A stretch of 8,174 nt of DNA from the NCBI GenBank assembly GCA_903905685.1, contig CAIVHI010000014.1:1-8174 (forward strand), given 5' to 3'. The notes under the pieces were generated by a model. The model was not told where the DNA came from, searched no databases, and saw only the letters and a program-made list of their open reading frames with translations. Numbering within the stretch: the first letter of the stretch is position 1; each line of letters opens with the position of its first letter. This stretch comes from an uncultured Bacteroidota bacterium (GTDB lineage: Bacteria > Bacteroidota > Bacteroidia > Chitinophagales > Chitinophagaceae). Positions 4,896-8,174 of the stretch are shown here, piece after piece. A program made the position numbers and the translations under genes.

Positions 4896-6734
4896 ATGTG
4901 TGGAATAGCCGGTTATCTGGGTAAAAATGTTGAACTCGGTTTGGATTTTGTAGGACGGGCAAAATCGCTGCTCCAACACCGGGGGCCGGATGATTTCGGT
5001 ATCTATTCCGGCGAAGGCGTCGCCCTCCTGCACCGAAGGTTGTCTATCGTAGACCTCTCGCCCACCGGACACCAGCCCATGACTTCTTCTTGCGGTAGAT
5101 ATGTGATTGTGTTCAATGGGGAAATCTACAACCATATGGAACTCAGGGGACGGTACCTTTCCTCGCACCCCTTTCGCGGCCATTCCGATACCGAGACCAT
5201 TGTGGAGCTCTTCCGCCTAAGGCAGGAAAAAATGCTCGATGAAATGGTGGGTATGTGGGCATTGATGATTTGGGATACCGAACGACAACAACTGTTCGTA
5301 AGTAGGGATAGGTATGGGCAAAAGCCGGTATATGTTCGAAATGTAAATAACGCATGGTTGATTGCGAGCGAAATGAAACCGCTGTTTGCCAACGGCGAAC
5401 GGAGCCCGTACAACGCTACCGCCTTAGCCGAATATCTCGCGCTGGGCAACTATGGCCACTTGGGTACAGCCACTTTTTTTGGCAACGTAAGGCACTTCCC
5501 CCAAGGACATTATGCTTGGATTCATGCCGATGACAACGAATTGAAGACCACTTGTTACTGGATGCTGCCCAACGTAAAAGCCAAAGACAAAATCCCGTTC
5601 GATGCCGCCGCAAAAAAACGGCTGCACGACTTGGTTGTTGACGCGGTGCTGTCGCAAACCATGGCCGATGTGCCCATAGGTATCACACTGTCGGGCGGGA
5701 TAGACTCGTCGATAGTTGCGGGTATTTTGGCCAGCTACTACGACAAGGATATCCACGTGTTCACCGCGCAAGCAAAGGACAACAAGTATGATGAATCCAA
5801 GTACGTGGATGCGGTAGTGGCTAAGTATAGCAGCAACCATATGATACTGCACCGCAAAAACCTGAATGAATTATCGGTGAAAAATGACCTTCCCAAATAC
5901 ATCGGTATCCAGGAAGAACCGTTTGGCGACCCGTCCATCATTGCACACGGTGGCTTGATGGATATGGCTGCCGAAGCGGGTATCAAAGTGATTTTGAACG
6001 GTCAAGGCGCCGATGAACTCTTTTTCGGATACAACAATATGGCGCAAGCCATCTTATTGCAGGAGTTGAAGTCATTGCAAATAGGTAAATTCTATGGCAA
6101 CCTCAAGGCCATGAATCTTGGCAGCAAGTACTTGTTGCGCACCTTGCTCAGTGCCGTTATGCCCGGTATTGCCCATAATGCCCGATTGAAGTCGCGCCAT
6201 GGCAAAAGGGAACATATTGCAGATGCCGTAACTAGGCGTGTTGACGATAGTACGGTGAAACTTTACCTGTACGATAACCTGTATGACGTTTGGGCGGAAT
6301 CGGTATACGGTGTGCACCTGCCCCACTTGGTGCATTATGATGATAGGAATGGCATGGCGGTTAGCGTGGAGGGTCGCAGCCCGTTCCTTGACCACCGTCT
6401 CGCCGATTTTCTAGCCACCATCAGGCCCGAGGAGTCTTTGAGGAACGGCTTGAGGAAGTTCATGCTGCGCGAGTCGTGCAAGCAATATTTGCCCGATGCG
6501 ATTTACAACCGTACCGATAAAATCGGCTTCTATACGCCGCTCATACTTGCACTTACCAATGATGCCGCCTGGGTTGCACCGTTGCTTAGACAATGCGACT
6601 TCATGAAGCCCGAGTTCATAGGAAGTATGCTGGGCCGGTTGGAAAGCAAGACGCTCGACACTCCGAGTGCGCTACAAATATGGCGCACCATCTCCGTCAA
6701 ACTTTGGATGAACCAATTCCACGTAGAAGGTTGA
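4896..6734 (+). CDS. asnB: Asparagine synthetase (glutamine-hydrolysing)
   Basis: This cytoplasmic enzyme makes asparagine from aspartate, ATP and glutamine. It has 612 residues, longer than the roughly 550 of E. coli AsnB and closer to Bacillus-type family members. The N-terminal class II glutaminase domain is intact: MCGIAG with nucleophile Cys2 (exposed after Met removal), RRLSIVD (47-53), FNGEIYNH (73-80) with Asn74 and Glu76, and GHSDTE (95-100) with Asp98. The synthetase domain has the PP-loop SGGIDSS (266-272), the EEPFGDPS stretch, GQGADELFFGY (369-379), and a late GRSPFLDHRLADF followed by LRKFMLRES. The start is fixed by the need for Cys2. No RBS is evident. The gene stands alone: divergent from the envelope cluster and convergent with the NHL gene 46 bp away. 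Members of this family also amidate other substrates in glycan or antibiotic pathways, but no such genes are seen here, so ordinary asparagine synthesis is the simplest reading. Confidence 0.93.
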   Translation: MCGIAGYLGKNVELGLDFVGRAKSLLQHRGPDDFGIYSGEGVALLHRRLSIVDLSPTGHQPMTSSCGRYVIVFNGEIYNHMELRGRYLSSHPFRGHSDTETIVELFRLRQEKMLDEMVGMWALMIWDTERQQLFVSRDRYGQKPVYVRNVNNAWLIASEMKPLFANGERSPYNATALAEYLALGNYGHLGTATFFGNVRHFPQGHYAWIHADDNELKTTCYWMLPNVKAKDKIPFDAAAKKRLHDLVVDAVLSQTMADVPIGITLSGGIDSSIVAGILASYYDKDIHVFTAQAKDNKYDESKYVDAVVAKYSSNHMILHRKNLNELSVKNDLPKYIGIQEEPFGDPSIIAHGGLMDMAAEAGIKVILNGQGADELFFGYNNMAQAILLQELKSLQIGKFYGNLKAMNLGSKYLLRTLLSAVMPGIAHNARLKSRHGKREHIADAVTRRVDDSTVKLYLYDNLYDVWAESVYGVHLPHLVHYDDRNGMAVSVEGRSPFLDHRLADFLATIRPEESLRNGLRKFMLRESCKQYLPDAIYNRTDKIGFYTPLILALTNDAAWVAPLLRQCDFMKPEFIGSMLGRLESKTLDTPSALQIWRTISVKLWMNQFHVEG

Positions 6735-6780
6735 CCGGGGGCATTGAATCAGCCCGTAGAGGGTGGATAATGCAGGTATG

Positions 6781-8127
6781 CTATGCTTTTACGATGCGGA
6801 TGACCGACTTGCAGTTGCCATCGGTACCCATAACCTTCAGGAGGTAAACGCCAAGTGGCAAGCCTACCAATGGGCATGTTTGCACCGATTCGCTTTGTGC
6901 AACCACGCCGAGTCCGGTAGCCGCACCGAGCACATTGTAGACCATAACGCGGTCGCCTGTCTTCAAACCGGCGATGTTGACATACTCGGAAGCCGGATTG
7001 GGGTAAAAGGTCAAGTTGGATGAACCTGAGACGTTTTTGATGCCCGACGTGCCCATGAACACTTTCCTGATGCGCTGGTTGTCGGCGTCGGCAATGTAAA
7101 CGTTGCCCGAGGTATCCACTTTTACGCTTTGGGGAAAGTATAGATTGGCTCCAATGGCCAATCCATTGTCGCCACTGAAGCCGGGAGTGCCGTTCCCTGC
7201 AATGGTCGTAATGACACCGAAGGTGTCTACCATGCGGATGACATTGTTATTGCCATCGGCAATATAGAGGAACCTGTTTTTGTCTACAGCTATCCCGCGG
7301 GGACCATTCAATGTGGCCGACACTGCCGCGCCGCCATCTCCGGTGTAGCCGGGAATAGTATTGCCTACAACTGTGGTAATGACACCTGCGGTGTCCACTT
7401 TACGGATGACGTTGTTCTTGTAATCCGCAATATAAATGAAGTTGTATTTGTCGCAGGCCACATCCATCGGGGAGTCCAGCGAGGCATTTCTGGCATACCC
7501 GAAGTCACCGCCAAAGAAGGGCAAGCCGTCGCCGGCAAACGTATAGATGTGGCCGGTAACGTCTACCATGCGGATGCGGTGGTTATTCACGTCGGCAATG
7601 TAAAGGTTGCCGGTACGATCCATACACATGCCGCGTGGGTCGTTCAAGGTTGCCGCAACAGCCAAACTCGAGTCGCCGCTGAAGCCGGTGTATCCCCAAC
7701 CCACTATGGTAGTGATGATGTTGGTGCCCGCAGCCACTTTACGCACCACGCCGAAGCTGTTGTCTGAAATATAGATGTTGCCTACACTGTCTGAAGCCAC
7801 ACCGTTGGGTTTGATTTCAGCACTGGGAGCCAATCCGTTATCGCCTGAGTAACCTGCAATACCGGTGCCTGCAAAGGTGCTGATATAGCCTGCCGTATTC
7901 ACTTTACGTACCCGGAAATTATAAAAATCTGCAATGAATACGTTGCCGAAGGGGTCCACTGCAACTCCATTGGGTCCGTGCAGTAGTGCAGAATCTGCCA
8001 AACCACCATCACCACCATAATTTCCTGCCGCCGACGACCCGGCAATAGTGATGATTTCACGGTACTGGCCGAAACCGGTTGATGCAAAGGCAACTAGGGC
8101 TGTTATGAGGGTAAAACAACGCTTCAT
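6781..8127 (-). CDS. Secreted NHL-repeat beta-propeller with T9SS sorting domain
   Basis: A 448-residue extracellular or surface protein, probably exported by Sec and then the type IX secretion system. Residues 1-21 are a signal peptide ending GFGQ. Residues about 25-356 form six NHL repeats: each blade has a [D/N]xxGNxYIAD-like strand followed by RxRKV/IRMV and a GxxGxSGDxGxA loop. The loop aspartates fall at 40, 96, 152, 208, 264 and 320, a 56-residue spacing. The N-terminal half-repeat (ITIAG to about residue 50) should close the ring by completing the last blade. Residues about 372-448 match the type A T9SS C-terminal sorting domain: FYPNPASEYVNI, MVYNVLG, LPLGVYLLKV and a terminal RIVKA. 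NHL propellers usually bind proteins, glycans or peptides; the ligand here is unknown. I start at ATG 8125-8127, before the signal peptide, rather than the upstream in-frame GTG at 8164-8166, because a TANNTTTG box lies between them. Confidence 0.92.
   Translation of the reverse strand: MKRCFTLITALVAFASTGFGQYREIITIAGSSAAGNYGGDGGLADSALLHGPNGVAVDPFGNVFIADFYNFRVRKVNTAGYISTFAGTGIAGYSGDNGLAPSAEIKPNGVASDSVGNIYISDNSFGVVRKVAAGTNIITTIVGWGYTGFSGDSSLAVAATLNDPRGMCMDRTGNLYIADVNNHRIRMVDVTGHIYTFAGDGLPFFGGDFGYARNASLDSPMDVACDKYNFIYIADYKNNVIRKVDTAGVITTVVGNTIPGYTGDGGAAVSATLNGPRGIAVDKNRFLYIADGNNNVIRMVDTFGVITTIAGNGTPGFSGDNGLAIGANLYFPQSVKVDTSGNVYIADADNQRIRKVFMGTSGIKNVSGSSNLTFYPNPASEYVNIAGLKTGDRVMVYNVLGAATGLGVVAQSESVQTCPLVGLPLGVYLLKVMGTDGNCKSVIRIVKA
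7060..7977 (-). repeat. Six tandem NHL modules, about 168 bp each
   Basis: Within the NHL gene the proline or glycine-proline that opens each blade recurs at residues 52, 107, 164, 220, 276 and 332, giving units of 55-57 codons. DNA is also partly conserved between copies; for example GGCAATGTAAA followed by GTTGCC-like sequence appears near 7085 and 7595. This is internal protein repetition, not a mobile repeat. Confidence 0.85.
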
Positions 8128-8141
8128 GACGAATATTTGGT

Positions 8142-8149
8142 CAAATATA
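8142..8149 (-). promoter_or_regulatory. Bacteroidota-type -7 promoter box for the NHL protein gene
   Basis: On the minus strand the bases read TATATTTG, an exact TANNTTTG match about 14 bp before the chosen ATG. This predicts a leader of only some 8-10 nt and argues against the upstream GTG start. The -33 element would fall near the window edge, where I see only a T-rich stretch. Confidence 0.5.
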
Positions 8150-8174
8150 ACGTGAAATTTCTCCACCGGAAAAC

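Noticed and set aside
5424..5852. Antisense open frames inside the asparagine synthetase gene
   Set aside because: The plus-strand frame has all catalytic motifs, and the antisense translations show no recognisable domain or signal.
6735..6780. Possible terminator between the asparagine synthetase and NHL genes
   Set aside because: Only a 4-bp GGGC/GCCC pairing with a 9-base loop and no T-tract is present; too weak to call.
8128..8166. Longer start for the NHL protein at GTG 8164-8166
   Set aside because: It would place 13 extra residues before the signal peptide and read through a TANNTTTG promoter box.
1..8174. CRISPR arrays, tRNA or rRNA genes, insertion sequences, toxin-antitoxin or defence cassettes
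   Set aside because: I looked for direct-repeat arrays, cloverleaf-like sequences and characteristic protein motifs on both strands and found none.

Overview
The window looks like a chromosomal segment of a Bacteroidota bacterium, probably of the Chitinophagales/Sphingobacteriales type. Four things point there: a secreted NHL-repeat protein with a type IX secretion (Por) C-terminal sorting domain; a head-GIN (DUF2807) lipoprotein; a YqaE/Pmp3-like small membrane protein of the Bacteroidota type; and promoter-like boxes matching the Bacteroidota -7 consensus TANNTTTG upstream of several genes, with almost no Shine-Dalgarno sequences. Base composition is moderate and similar throughout. I see no tRNA, rRNA, CRISPR array, transposase or phage gene.

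Layout. (1) 4-561, minus strand: PduO-type ATP:cob(I)alamin adenosyltransferase. (2) 562-677: a divergent control region with one TANNTTTG box facing each way. (3) about 678-2876, plus strand: a large stand-alone radical SAM protein with a cobalamin-binding-like N-terminal domain and an unusual CX4CX2C cluster motif. It ends only 9 bp from the convergent gene. (4) 2886-4573, minus strand: a probable cell-envelope operon read right to left, consisting of a YqaE/Pmp3-like membrane peptide, a small CxxC membrane protein, a GIN-domain lipoprotein and a secreted DUF2147 protein. (5) 4574-4895: a 322-bp gene-free stretch with a long imperfect hairpin, a promoter-like box, and a tetraloop hairpin containing an 8-G run. 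(6) 4896-6734, plus strand: glutamine-hydrolysing asparagine synthetase. (7) 6781-8127, minus strand: six-bladed NHL propeller with a T9SS tail, convergent with the asparagine synthetase gene.

How the genes fit together. The only suggestive functional pairing is the divergent one: an enzyme that makes adenosylcobalamin beside a radical SAM protein whose N-terminus resembles cobalamin-binding domains. The minus-strand genes at 2886-4573 are all envelope-directed (signal peptides, lipobox, membrane helices) and closely spaced, but none has a firmly known role. The asparagine synthetase and the NHL protein look like independent units. I did not find a clear new multi-gene system. The items most worth a second look are the radical SAM protein (substrate unknown, odd cluster spacing, non-ATG start), the structured 4574-4800 intergenic block, and the G8 hairpin with overlapping upstream reading frames in front of the asparagine synthetase.
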